Source of the DNA: a virus
Reading direction: 5' to 3' (one strand)
Length of the DNA stretch: 35,119 bases
Virus record (IMG/VR): IMGVR_UViG_3300008954_000145
Span: 1 to 35,119 of that record
The position numbers and the translations under genes are program-made. Below are positions 1 to 7,879 of this stretch, in pieces. Under the pieces are notes generated by a model. It ran no database searches and was not told the DNA's origin. It saw only the letters and a list, made by a program, of their open reading frames with translations. Positions within the stretch are counted from its first letter, which is position 1, and every line of letters begins with the position of its first letter.

Positions 1-120
1 CAAGTCCGACGTGAGATAAGTTCCCGAAACAATTGAGCCGGTAATTGGAATCGCTTCGTGAAGAAGGGTTCTCGTACTAGCAATGTCGTTGTTTGTTAAT
101 GTTTTATAGGTTGTGGCCAT
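1..120 (-). CDS. Partial CDS, N-terminal 40 aa of a putative virion protein
   Basis: Only the first 40 codons are inside the window; the frame runs open off the left edge. The ATG at 120 is preceded by a good ribosome site (AGGAAA a few bases upstream) and follows the stop of the 315-aa gene by 13 nt, so it is the next gene of the same structural operon. The peptide starts MATTYKTLTNNDIASTRTLL and continues with a Thr/Ser/Ile-rich stretch. I know of no named domain. From memory, proteins with this kind of start sit beside the same neighbour in other large marine phages, but I cannot verify that here. The full length and the function cannot be read from this window. Confidence 0.75.
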   Translation of the reverse strand, partial: MATTYKTLTNNDIASTRTLLHEAIPITGSIVSGTYLTSDL

Positions 121-133
121 TATTTTTCCTCAT

Positions 134-1081
134 TTATTGTTTCTTAAGATATCTGATTGGAATATCTATTCTATATCCCGTTGTGGCTCCGGTAATTCTA
201 ATTGTTGTGTCAATGTAATAATAGGGGGCGCTGGCGGGACCTGTGACCGTAGAGCCAATTTGCGTGAAAAGGAACGTGCTTGAGTTAAGTTCCATCGAAG
301 CTTTAATTCTAAAGTGAAATGACGTGCCTCTGGGACCGGCAATTACCTCGCCGGGACTCTTGCTCAATTCCCCTGTCTTGCCATCTTTAATCATTGAAGC
401 ACCCGTGCCTGCTGCGGCCTTGGAAACGAAGTAAGAGGCAATGCTGTCATCATCGACAAAGCTTACGGGAACTTGAACAGGATTGTCGTCGTCGGGCGTT
501 ATCAACTTGCCCAACCTATCGTCCATTTCAATAATGTATTGTGTCTCTGTTAAAGCGGTGTCTAATTTAAAGTCGGCGGATATCTCCGTAGTGTGCAGTC
601 CTTGGTCAACTCGACCTCTTGCATTGGGTACGGTTCCCGGAGTCACACCATTCATCACACCTCTCCCCCAAGTACTTTGTTCATAGTCTTCCACTGTGTC
701 CGTGTCAACAAGAACGATAAAGCTTCCACTCCCATAATTTATGTCTGTGAATTGGTTCATTTCCGTGTTAGGGTCTTTTTCATTCAACACCAATTTGGGC
801 AAATACAAGAGGTTTGTGTTTGAGAGGGAGATTAATTTTGACTTCATTGTCGAAGTGTTGTTGGTAAAAGCCTCAAGGACCGGGGTTTGTAAGACGTCCA
901 AATCGTAATACGCAGAGCCGCTTGAATGGTTTGCGTTGAATGTTGCATAGTTTATCTCATCGTCTCCGAGAGCAAACTTTGCAATCTTAAAACTGCCATC
1001 GCCGCGCGCTAGGCGCATTCTGCCAGTATCTGTTAATACTGCGTCGAGAATTATATCTCCGGAATTATCTAAAAAAGCCAT
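134..1081 (-). CDS. Putative virion/baseplate protein, 315 aa, paralogue of the 331-aa protein
   Basis: Function is not recognised; a virion role is inferred from its place at the end of the baseplate operon. Residues 1-50 carry the pattern MAFL...L.LT..GR..LA.G....KFALGDDEINY, which recurs at the N-terminus of the 331-aa protein at 6881-7876. A D/L/TP segment follows at about residues 60-72 in both. The rest is beta-rich with Ser/Thr/Gly turns and no signal peptide or membrane segment, consistent with a virion component. It may be a small adaptor that docks through the shared N-terminal domain, with the C-terminal part specialised. The ATG at 1081 has a strong AGGAG-containing leader at 1089-1100. 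The next gene starts 13 nt past the stop. Confidence 0.85.
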   Translation of the reverse strand: MAFLDNSGDIILDAVLTDTGRMRLARGDGSFKIAKFALGDDEINYATFNANHSSGSAYYDLDVLQTPVLEAFTNNTSTMKSKLISLSNTNLLYLPKLVLNEKDPNTEMNQFTDINYGSGSFIVLVDTDTVEDYEQSTWGRGVMNGVTPGTVPNARGRVDQGLHTTEISADFKLDTALTETQYIIEMDDRLGKLITPDDDNPVQVPVSFVDDDSIASYFVSKAAAGTGASMIKDGKTGELSKSPGEVIAGPRGTSFHFRIKASMELNSSTFLFTQIGSTVTGPASAPYYYIDTTIRITGATTGYRIDIPIRYLKKQ

Positions 1082-1088
1082 TTTTTTA

Positions 1089-1100
1089 CCCTTTTCTCCT
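1089..1100 (-). promoter_or_regulatory. Ribosome binding site of the 315-aa gene
   Basis: In the 59-nt gap upstream of the 315-aa gene (the longest gap in the window), the minus strand reads AGGAGAAAAGGG shortly before the ATG at 1081. This is one of the strongest Shine-Dalgarno matches here and fixes the start. The rest of the gap is A/T-rich, with no clear promoter or terminator. Confidence 0.6.
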
Positions 1101-1140
1101 ATTCTAATTAGTGTTTATTATCAAATAAAGCCCTATAAAA

Positions 1141-3990
1141 TCAACATTTTTCTCCTGACGTTGATTCCTTCTTTTCTTCGAACTTGACGCCGAAATTAAA
1201 GTCAATCTTTTTTCCTGTTCGCTTTGAAGTGATTCTCATCTTAAATTTCTTTGCAAACACCGTTCTTTCTAGATCCCCAATCTTTACTTTCTCTGACCCG
1301 ATTTTCGCAGTAGGGTGAACATCGTTTAAAAACTCTCCCGTATCTTCGTCTATATCGCTGACAGAAGACTGTTCAAGACTTGGCTGTATTAATAAATATT
1401 TTTTAAATGCTTTTGTTGGGTTTATTTGTTTCTTTTTCTCTCCAGCTAGTTCGACTGCCTTTATCGATGGATAAATGCCTACTCCAGTGTCTAACAACTG
1501 AACTTCATAGACTGGTGTTGGATTTGATATGTTGTCGTGAGCATCTCGAACCCTGCAGGTGTAATAATATTTCTGGTTTGGGACAAGTGATTCGTCTGTG
1601 AACACTGTTTGAACCCTGTTATCAAGCTCTGCCATTAAATCGGCCTCTCCAAAATCTTCATACTTTTCTGGGTGTTGGGTTGTTCTGTAAACCTCAAAAA
1701 CACCCCTCATATCGTCTGTTTCATATTCAAGCTCAGTTTCGGACGATTGAATCTCTCTTGATAGAAAGTCGCCTCGTTGACCGTCATTCACTGCGTAGGA
1801 ATATTTTATGACACCGTTACGAGACAACCTTTCTTCCTTATTGTCTGCCTCGTCTCTTGCAGTAGAGAACAAAACGGGAGACATTTTCTGGCGACCGACT
1901 GACACGTTCATTGCGAGAATGACTGTGTTTTTTGAATTTTTAATAGGATAGAACGTGACCTCCGGAGGAAGAGGGGGTGAATCAATTACGCGGACTGCTC
2001 TTTTTTGGTAAAAATCTTCTCCATTATAATAAGGAATTCGATAGATTAAAACTTCTGGTTCGTATTCTACCTCGACCTTAAAATCTTCAACACCCCAATC
2101 AAAGTCACCGTCAGGGAACTGGGCGAGTTCGTGATCCACTCCTTTGTACTGGTACTTTGTTCCGAAAACAATTTGATGTGCGTATATTTTATATATGTAT
2201 TCTTTTTCATACGTGATTTGTGTATCAAGATATTCAATAATTCCAGTGGAGTGTGGTAAATAAATTGTCTGTATTTCGGCCAGATTTTGAGCGTCACATT
2301 TAACTATTTCATACATAAGTGTTTCACTGTGTGCTGGCTTTCCTTCTAGGATTTCTTGATAGCTTCTTGTGTGCTCTTTAACATAGTTTTTAATTTTTCC
2401 CTTCATAATCACAAAGAGCAGGCTCTGCAACAGGGCGCTTGTTTTTCCATCGGCCTCTGTGTCAAAAACCGAAAGAAGAGGGATAAAGCCTTGAATAGTT
2501 GGGGAGACAGCATCAAAAGGAACTGCAAAATCCTGATTGTAGGGATAAATAAAATCTTTTAAAGATTCTAGATCACTACCCTCTAACGACTTCATAATCT
2601 CGCCCAACCACTGTGTTAGGTTGAAGTACTGTGCTTTTGTGTTTGTTGGAACAGACCATACTGTTTCCAAGTTCTCTTGATCGTAGATTTTTATATTCTT
2701 TCCGAGAGCTTGATCAACGGTCCAAGTAATGCCCTCTTTTGCCATTTCTTGATTCATGAAGTCTGCGGTTAGGTTCCCAGCCTGATTCTTGATATTTGCT
2801 TCCATTTTCTTTTCAGCGAAAAACACATTTTCGACAAGCGGGTCAAAAAACTCGGTTTGCTTCAAGAGGTCAACAAACTTCGTGGGACCTTCTATCGGAG
2901 CAAAAGATATGTGCATATACATTGGAAATTTATCAATATTTTCCTTAACAGAGTTAAAGAAAACTTCTTCTTTAGGGGAGTGCAAGACATGCTTGTAAAA
3001 CTTTTCATCAGGCGCCGAGTCACCAATCGACTTGGGAAGCTGTGTAAGATAATGATTTAAATTGTTAAAAGATAGTGTGCCATTGGACAGCTTGCTATTC
3101 CCATACACCTGTGATTGGTACACAAAATGCGGAGCACTATACCAAGACGTGTTAGATGCAGGTGGCTTGCTCGTGTCCGCACTATCAAGGTGAATCATTT
3201 TTGATATAAAATAGGCGTTTGGAAAATAAGTTTCCCACGCTGCGTTTGGCATCTTTTCTTCATAATCGCAAAGGTAGAAATTATACACAGGATTAAATTC
3301 TACAAATGATGCTGGCTTTTTACCCTCGGATGAAAAATCTTTCTGCAGTTCAATAGACGGTCGATTAATAAAAAAGCAACTATCAACATACTCCAAGCTT
3401 TCCGCGTTTGTGTTTGTGACATATGACAAATCTCCCAAAAGATCAAAATCTCTGGTGCTCTCGTCAAAATCTTGAAGGTCCGTTTGAACATAGATTTGTT
3501 GTTTTGATCTTCCAAACACTGCTGTCGTGGGCTCCTCGGAAGTGAACTCGGTTGGCTCGGTTGCTTTCATTTCCACAATTGTATAATTTTCCCCTGTTAT
3601 ACCGGGATTGACTTTGGAGAACTTATCAAATTTCATCATCTTTCCGTAGGTCATTGCCTTTGGAATGTGTTGGTGCCAGTAACTGCCCATGAACTCTCTT
3701 ATAACATCATACTGATTGTTTTCGGAATCTTTTTGATTGGGATATGCCTCGGAGAGTCTCCAGCCATCATAACTTGGGACAACAAGTTTTTTATTTTCTA
3801 AAAAATATGGAATTGGAAAGTGAGAAATGTCGTGGACAAATGAAGACAAATCATAATATTCTTCCCACGATTTCTTTCCCGTTGTTTCTTCAGCGGCTGG
3901 TTTCTCTGTTTTTTTCGTCTTGCGGCCTGCTCCGCCTTTTTTGGTTCCGGGAGTGCCCGGTTGGTCGCCTTCTGAGTATTTGGGTGCCAT
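1141..3990 (-). CDS. Large structural protein, 949 aa, with fibronectin III-like C-terminal part
   Basis: Not assignable to a named family by eye. Residues 1-40 are a Lys/Gly/Pro/Thr-rich, probably disordered leader. The middle is rich in aromatic residues. Residues about 666-765 and 765-830 look like consecutive fibronectin III-type beta sandwiches: a PPLPPEV linker, then FEVYRTT..., then NQKYYYTCRVRDAHDN, the usual 'Y-Y-Y-x-V-x-A/D' strand of Fn3 folds, followed by NP-TP. The C-terminus is Lys-rich. Fn3 modules are common accessory domains in phage tails. The start codon lies one base after the stop of the 961-aa gene, with GAGG just upstream, so the two are probably translationally coupled and may be stoichiometric partners. 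No signal peptide or membrane helix is present. Confidence 0.8.
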   Translation of the reverse strand: MAPKYSEGDQPGTPGTKKGGAGRKTKKTEKPAAEETTGKKSWEEYYDLSSFVHDISHFPIPYFLENKKLVVPSYDGWRLSEAYPNQKDSENNQYDVIREFMGSYWHQHIPKAMTYGKMMKFDKFSKVNPGITGENYTIVEMKATEPTEFTSEEPTTAVFGRSKQQIYVQTDLQDFDESTRDFDLLGDLSYVTNTNAESLEYVDSCFFINRPSIELQKDFSSEGKKPASFVEFNPVYNFYLCDYEEKMPNAAWETYFPNAYFISKMIHLDSADTSKPPASNTSWYSAPHFVYQSQVYGNSKLSNGTLSFNNLNHYLTQLPKSIGDSAPDEKFYKHVLHSPKEEVFFNSVKENIDKFPMYMHISFAPIEGPTKFVDLLKQTEFFDPLVENVFFAEKKMEANIKNQAGNLTADFMNQEMAKEGITWTVDQALGKNIKIYDQENLETVWSVPTNTKAQYFNLTQWLGEIMKSLEGSDLESLKDFIYPYNQDFAVPFDAVSPTIQGFIPLLSVFDTEADGKTSALLQSLLFVIMKGKIKNYVKEHTRSYQEILEGKPAHSETLMYEIVKCDAQNLAEIQTIYLPHSTGIIEYLDTQITYEKEYIYKIYAHQIVFGTKYQYKGVDHELAQFPDGDFDWGVEDFKVEVEYEPEVLIYRIPYYNGEDFYQKRAVRVIDSPPLPPEVTFYPIKNSKNTVILAMNVSVGRQKMSPVLFSTARDEADNKEERLSRNGVIKYSYAVNDGQRGDFLSREIQSSETELEYETDDMRGVFEVYRTTQHPEKYEDFGEADLMAELDNRVQTVFTDESLVPNQKYYYTCRVRDAHDNISNPTPVYEVQLLDTGVGIYPSIKAVELAGEKKKQINPTKAFKKYLLIQPSLEQSSVSDIDEDTGEFLNDVHPTAKIGSEKVKIGDLERTVFAKKFKMRITSKRTGKKIDFNFGVKFEEKKESTSGEKC

Positions 3991-3991
3991 T

Positions 3992-6877
3992 CTATGTTGC
4001 CTCTAATACAAAATATTGATTAAATATTGGTAATTCAGTTTCTTTCACTAATTCCGAAAACTCTCCCATAAGAGAGATCCTTCTAAACCTACAAATAAGC
4101 TGATCTCCTCCCGATGCCAAGCGCTCTCTAACATTTAGTTGTTTCCAGCGTTTGTTCGAATGAGGACTGAGATCTGAAACTTTTACGTCTCCGCTCATAT
4201 CTAAATATTGCACTTCAACAATATTTTCAAACAACAACCAATACAAAGACATGAGTCTTGACTTTGTTGTGAACTCTTTAAAATCTGTATAAAACTTATC
4301 TGTTATTTCATTTGTTGCAGTTTCGTCTACAACCCCCTCTATTTCAACTCCATCGGCTAACAACATCGTGAAAATAAAGCTGGGGCCGACTGCGGCGGGA
4401 AGTTTATTCACGACCCTGCCTCGACTAGAAAACAGCCCTGTTAAAAGCTCGTAAGGGAACGTTTTGCTGGTCGATGGTAATTTCCCCGGAACCTTAATCG
4501 AGTCGGTTGAAGTTTTTTCAAAAGTGTTTGGTCCAAGGATATTTCCAAAAGGAGAGGTTCCAAGCTTACCTTTACTTTCCTTTTCCTCTTCTTCTTCCCC
4601 TTCAGTTTCAACAAGAACGTGTATTGGTGTGACCGTACAATTTTCTTTGGCAAGTAAATCATACCAACCGTCATAAAGCTCTCCGAGATTACCATCGGTT
4701 ATCGTCGTTCTGTCACCCTGTTTCGCTCTAAGGACCTCTATCATTAACTGATCGCAACTATGAGAAAACACCATCCAGTTAGTGACGTGATCAAGAATGC
4801 TCCCATTATAAGGGAGCAAAGCCTGAACCTTTGGCCATCTGCGATGAAAAATGTTCACGGGATTATATTGTATGTATATTCTTTCTGCAGAGAAGAACTT
4901 TGGATCAAAATCGGGGAACGATGATTCGCGAAGAAAAAACTTCGCGCTTTCCGAGTCAAATCTTCGCTCCAAATCTAACTGGGTAAACCGAGCTAGAGAG
5001 GGTGCAATCGGAGCGTCATCTGCGGTCGATGTTGAGATCGTGTCCTCTGCGTGAAAAAATTCGTAACCATTTCCAGAAGAGCCTTTATCAACCAGTGTTG
5101 GGAACCAATAATCTAAAGTTATTTTTCGAGGCTCGGGGCTCGCCTTCTGGCCACTGGTGTTGAATGCATATCCTCCACTCGTGTCTTTCTTGTACACTTT
5201 GGAAGTTGAAAAGGAGTTTATAATGTTCTCGACCCTCAATAGCGCACCTGCAACCAAGTTTATTGCCAAATTGATTGACTCGGGGGTTGCTAGGTCCGGG
5301 TGTAATAATTTTTTTATCCCATCTTTAAATGCGAGAGGGAAGCCGTTAAAATTGCCACAGAATTCGCCGGGACCGAGGTTGGTTGGGTTTTCACTTGGGA
5401 GAGCAGTCCAAGCAGCTTGGGTCATATAATAATAAACTTCGGAAAGATTGGCGTACATTTGCCCGGAAAACTTTTGGGTAATGGTGTTATAGTTCTTACG
5501 AAGAAGAAGGTCGTTGTCGTAGTAGTGTCTTAGAAAAGTTAACCTGCTTGCAATGTTCTGCCTCAATTGTTTCAATTTTTCAAAAGCAGGGTCTTCAACC
5601 TCCACCTCGACGCCGTATTGAAAATGGGTTGATTGCATACTTGCTGTATCACTGTCAATGCCCTCAAACATTCTAAGTTTATCTGAGTTTATTAGGGTCT
5701 CTCTGATGGCGCCGATACGCGGAGAAACTGACTGGCCAAACTTATTTGTTGTAAACAATTCATTTTCGGCCAAAAAATACTGACCGTTGGTTTTTGTCAT
5801 TGCGTCGCTGAATGCGAAAACTTCCTCGTCTCCAAGAAACTTGACAATTTGACTCTTCCCAAGAACCTCTTTCCCATCCCTGTTTTGTACTTGTCTTTTT
5901 TTAACTCTAAAAGAAAATATTCGAGACTCTTTTATCGGAGCTAAAGAAACTCCTCCAATAAAGTCGAGGCTTGAGGCTAGGCTGTGGACCTCAAACAAGC
6001 TTTCAAAATCAATAAAAAAGCAGAATCTAGTTTCTCCTTTTGGAGATAGAGTGGTAAAGATGTCTGAAAATATCTTTTGTTTTCCGGAATCTTTTTTTAA
6101 TTTCTGTGAGTTTGAAAGCTCTATTCTGCTTAAGCCTAGCAGCTTCTCAAGGTCATCTAGGTTTGCTTGGGAACCTTGTGAGCGAGCGATAGATCTAAAA
6201 TCTTGAAGATTTTGCATATCAAGAAGGGAGACAGTTGTTATCTTTCCCGACAACTCAGCTTGATCTTCAACCCAAGATTTGCCAGTTTCAAACACAAGCT
6301 CGCTGCCAAAGCTCGTTTCTTCTTTTATCCTATCAACATCAACCACACAGTGGGCTGCCAAGCCTAAATACTCTTCTTCTTTTTTGAGAGAAAAAACTTT
6401 TTCTATATAGAACTCTCCATCTACGAAATTTTCAATATCAAAATCTACTGAGTGGTATCGTTTCATGCTGTTCTTTTGTTTGGTTACGGTTGTTTCTTTG
6501 TCCGACTTGAAATAAGTGTAGTCATCGGACCAATCTTTATATGGCCAATTATAACCTGCAATGGTGCCAATGAAGGTTTTGAGATCCGGTGTTATCAGAT
6601 TCAATATATCTTCACTCGTAGAGACGAAGACTCTTACTTCAAAATATTTCAAATATTTTTCTAACAACTTTGAAGTAAAGTCGGCGTTAGGAGGCTGCTT
6701 TATCTTCATTTGCACTTTCACATTCATGCCGCCTTGAACGACACCTGTTGCTGTTGCAGCGCCTGTGCCTTCGCCCACAAAATCTATATAAGGGGACCTT
6801 TCTTTTCGCACGGCAAGGGAGCCAGCGTTCAATAAAGTTACTTTAGTTACTTCAACCTCTGGTATAAAAGGGTTCAT
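3992..6877 (-). CDS. Large structural protein, 961 aa, function unknown
   Basis: No domain recognised. It starts MNPFIPEVEVTKVTLLNAGS and is a mixed alpha/beta protein without signal peptide or membrane helix. A short Glu-rich stretch (EGEEEEEKES) lies near residue 760, flanked by Gly/Pro/Ser segments, and probably marks a flexible linker. Position and size suggest an outer wedge, rim or fibre-attachment component of the baseplate, the place filled in T4 by gp8-gp11, but no sequence similarity to those is visible. AGGAAA stands about 11 nt upstream of the ATG, within the end of the 331-aa gene, whose stop is 3 nt away. The 949-aa gene follows after one base. The long uninterrupted frame and good start make the gene itself certain. 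Confidence 0.8.
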   Translation of the reverse strand: MNPFIPEVEVTKVTLLNAGSLAVRKERSPYIDFVGEGTGAATATGVVQGGMNVKVQMKIKQPPNADFTSKLLEKYLKYFEVRVFVSTSEDILNLITPDLKTFIGTIAGYNWPYKDWSDDYTYFKSDKETTVTKQKNSMKRYHSVDFDIENFVDGEFYIEKVFSLKKEEEYLGLAAHCVVDVDRIKEETSFGSELVFETGKSWVEDQAELSGKITTVSLLDMQNLQDFRSIARSQGSQANLDDLEKLLGLSRIELSNSQKLKKDSGKQKIFSDIFTTLSPKGETRFCFFIDFESLFEVHSLASSLDFIGGVSLAPIKESRIFSFRVKKRQVQNRDGKEVLGKSQIVKFLGDEEVFAFSDAMTKTNGQYFLAENELFTTNKFGQSVSPRIGAIRETLINSDKLRMFEGIDSDTASMQSTHFQYGVEVEVEDPAFEKLKQLRQNIASRLTFLRHYYDNDLLLRKNYNTITQKFSGQMYANLSEVYYYMTQAAWTALPSENPTNLGPGEFCGNFNGFPLAFKDGIKKLLHPDLATPESINLAINLVAGALLRVENIINSFSTSKVYKKDTSGGYAFNTSGQKASPEPRKITLDYWFPTLVDKGSSGNGYEFFHAEDTISTSTADDAPIAPSLARFTQLDLERRFDSESAKFFLRESSFPDFDPKFFSAERIYIQYNPVNIFHRRWPKVQALLPYNGSILDHVTNWMVFSHSCDQLMIEVLRAKQGDRTTITDGNLGELYDGWYDLLAKENCTVTPIHVLVETEGEEEEEKESKGKLGTSPFGNILGPNTFEKTSTDSIKVPGKLPSTSKTFPYELLTGLFSSRGRVVNKLPAAVGPSFIFTMLLADGVEIEGVVDETATNEITDKFYTDFKEFTTKSRLMSLYWLLFENIVEVQYLDMSGDVKVSDLSPHSNKRWKQLNVRERLASGGDQLICRFRRISLMGEFSELVKETELPIFNQYFVLEAT

Positions 6878-6880
6878 TGT

Positions 6881-7876
6881 TTAGTCACATTTTTCCTCGA
6901 ATTCGTTCGTGTCTATATAAATATTTTTAGATACTTTTTTATCATCAGGATCACATTCAAAATTGTCATCAATGAGAATATTTTTAGTTTTAAGTTTCTT
7001 AATCCCAGTGCAAAGAAGATCTGGGTCTATTTCTTTATCTATCGCGACCTCAAAATAATAATCTACATTATTCTCATCAGGCTCATCAAACGGGCTCTTC
7101 AAAAAGAAAAGGCTCTGCTCTTCAGAGGAAATAACATTTCCATCATCATCTTTTTTTTCGAACACTTCAAAAAACTCAATATCGAAGTTTTCTTTTTGAA
7201 AAGTGCCGTTCTCTTCTTCGAGCCGAATCAATAAGTGTTCTTTGTGAATTCCAAAAACAGAACCATCAGAAAATTCGTCGGATACAAAATCATCTTTGGT
7301 GAACATAGTGTCCAGCTCCTGCTGAGTTGCCCCGTCTTCAAAGACCACTCTCTTATATTCAATGTCCGTGTTTAATTGTGGTATCTTTTGTGTCGCAATT
7401 CTATTTCTACCCGGTACGTGCGCAGAACTTGACAAGACGGTTGACGCAGATTGCAACTTGCTATTTAAAAAATGCACCTTCCAAGCTGGGATAAAATTAT
7501 TGTTTGACTGCGAGGTTCCTATTGGTAGTTGGGGTGATTGGAGTTTATCCGCCTTCTCTTGCACTTTTGGCTTGTTCTTGACATCTCCTTGAACTCCCGG
7601 CATTAGCTCCTGTTCATGGCCTTTATTGCTTGTAAATATTGCAGTTTCCGCACCTCCAAAAAGATATTGAACCGCAGTTCTTGGTGTTTCTTCCAATATT
7701 CTTTCTTCAGCCTTGTTTACGGACTCTGTGTAACCGGCGTATTGGGAATCATAAATAATATCATCATCAAAAAAAGCGTAATATGTTGGTTTTAACTGAC
7801 CCTTTGACAAAAGGTACTTGCCATATTGCGTCAGTTCAATGTCAAACACTTCTTCTTTTTGGTTTAAAAATGCCAT
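6881..7876 (-). CDS. Putative baseplate protein, 331 aa, shares N-terminal domain with the 315-aa protein
   Basis: The N-terminus (MAFL, then IELTQYGKYLLSKG, then AFFDDDIIYD) lines up with the 315-aa protein: the MAFL start, the LT..G...L..G core and the acidic DD.I.Y motif are common to both. From about residue 80 the two diverge. Here the middle is Ser/Asn/Gln-rich and the C-terminal half is very acidic, with many Asp/Glu and few aromatics. The gene sits directly after the 3122-aa gp7/gpI-like gene with a 3-nt gap, and AGGGAAAA precedes its ATG. A role as a small protein that docks to the giant wedge protein is inference. The acidic C-terminus could bind metal ions or a basic partner. No enzyme motif is visible. 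Confidence 0.82.
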   Translation of the reverse strand: MAFLNQKEEVFDIELTQYGKYLLSKGQLKPTYYAFFDDDIIYDSQYAGYTESVNKAEERILEETPRTAVQYLFGGAETAIFTSNKGHEQELMPGVQGDVKNKPKVQEKADKLQSPQLPIGTSQSNNNFIPAWKVHFLNSKLQSASTVLSSSAHVPGRNRIATQKIPQLNTDIEYKRVVFEDGATQQELDTMFTKDDFVSDEFSDGSVFGIHKEHLLIRLEEENGTFQKENFDIEFFEVFEKKDDDGNVISSEEQSLFFLKSPFDEPDENNVDYYFEVAIDKEIDPDLLCTGIKKLKTKNILIDDNFECDPDDKKVSKNIYIDTNEFEEKCD

Positions 7877-7879
7877 AAA

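Noticed and set aside
1114-1129. Inverted repeat TTTATT-ATCA-AATAAA in the gap before the 315-aa gene
   Set aside because: The stem is six A/T pairs only, with no G/C pairs and no following U-run on the minus strand, so it is not a credible terminator.
6916-6923. Exact TATAAATA octamer on the plus strand
   Set aside because: It points away from all genes, lies antisense inside the 331-aa gene and no plus-strand gene follows, so it is most likely chance in A/T-rich DNA.
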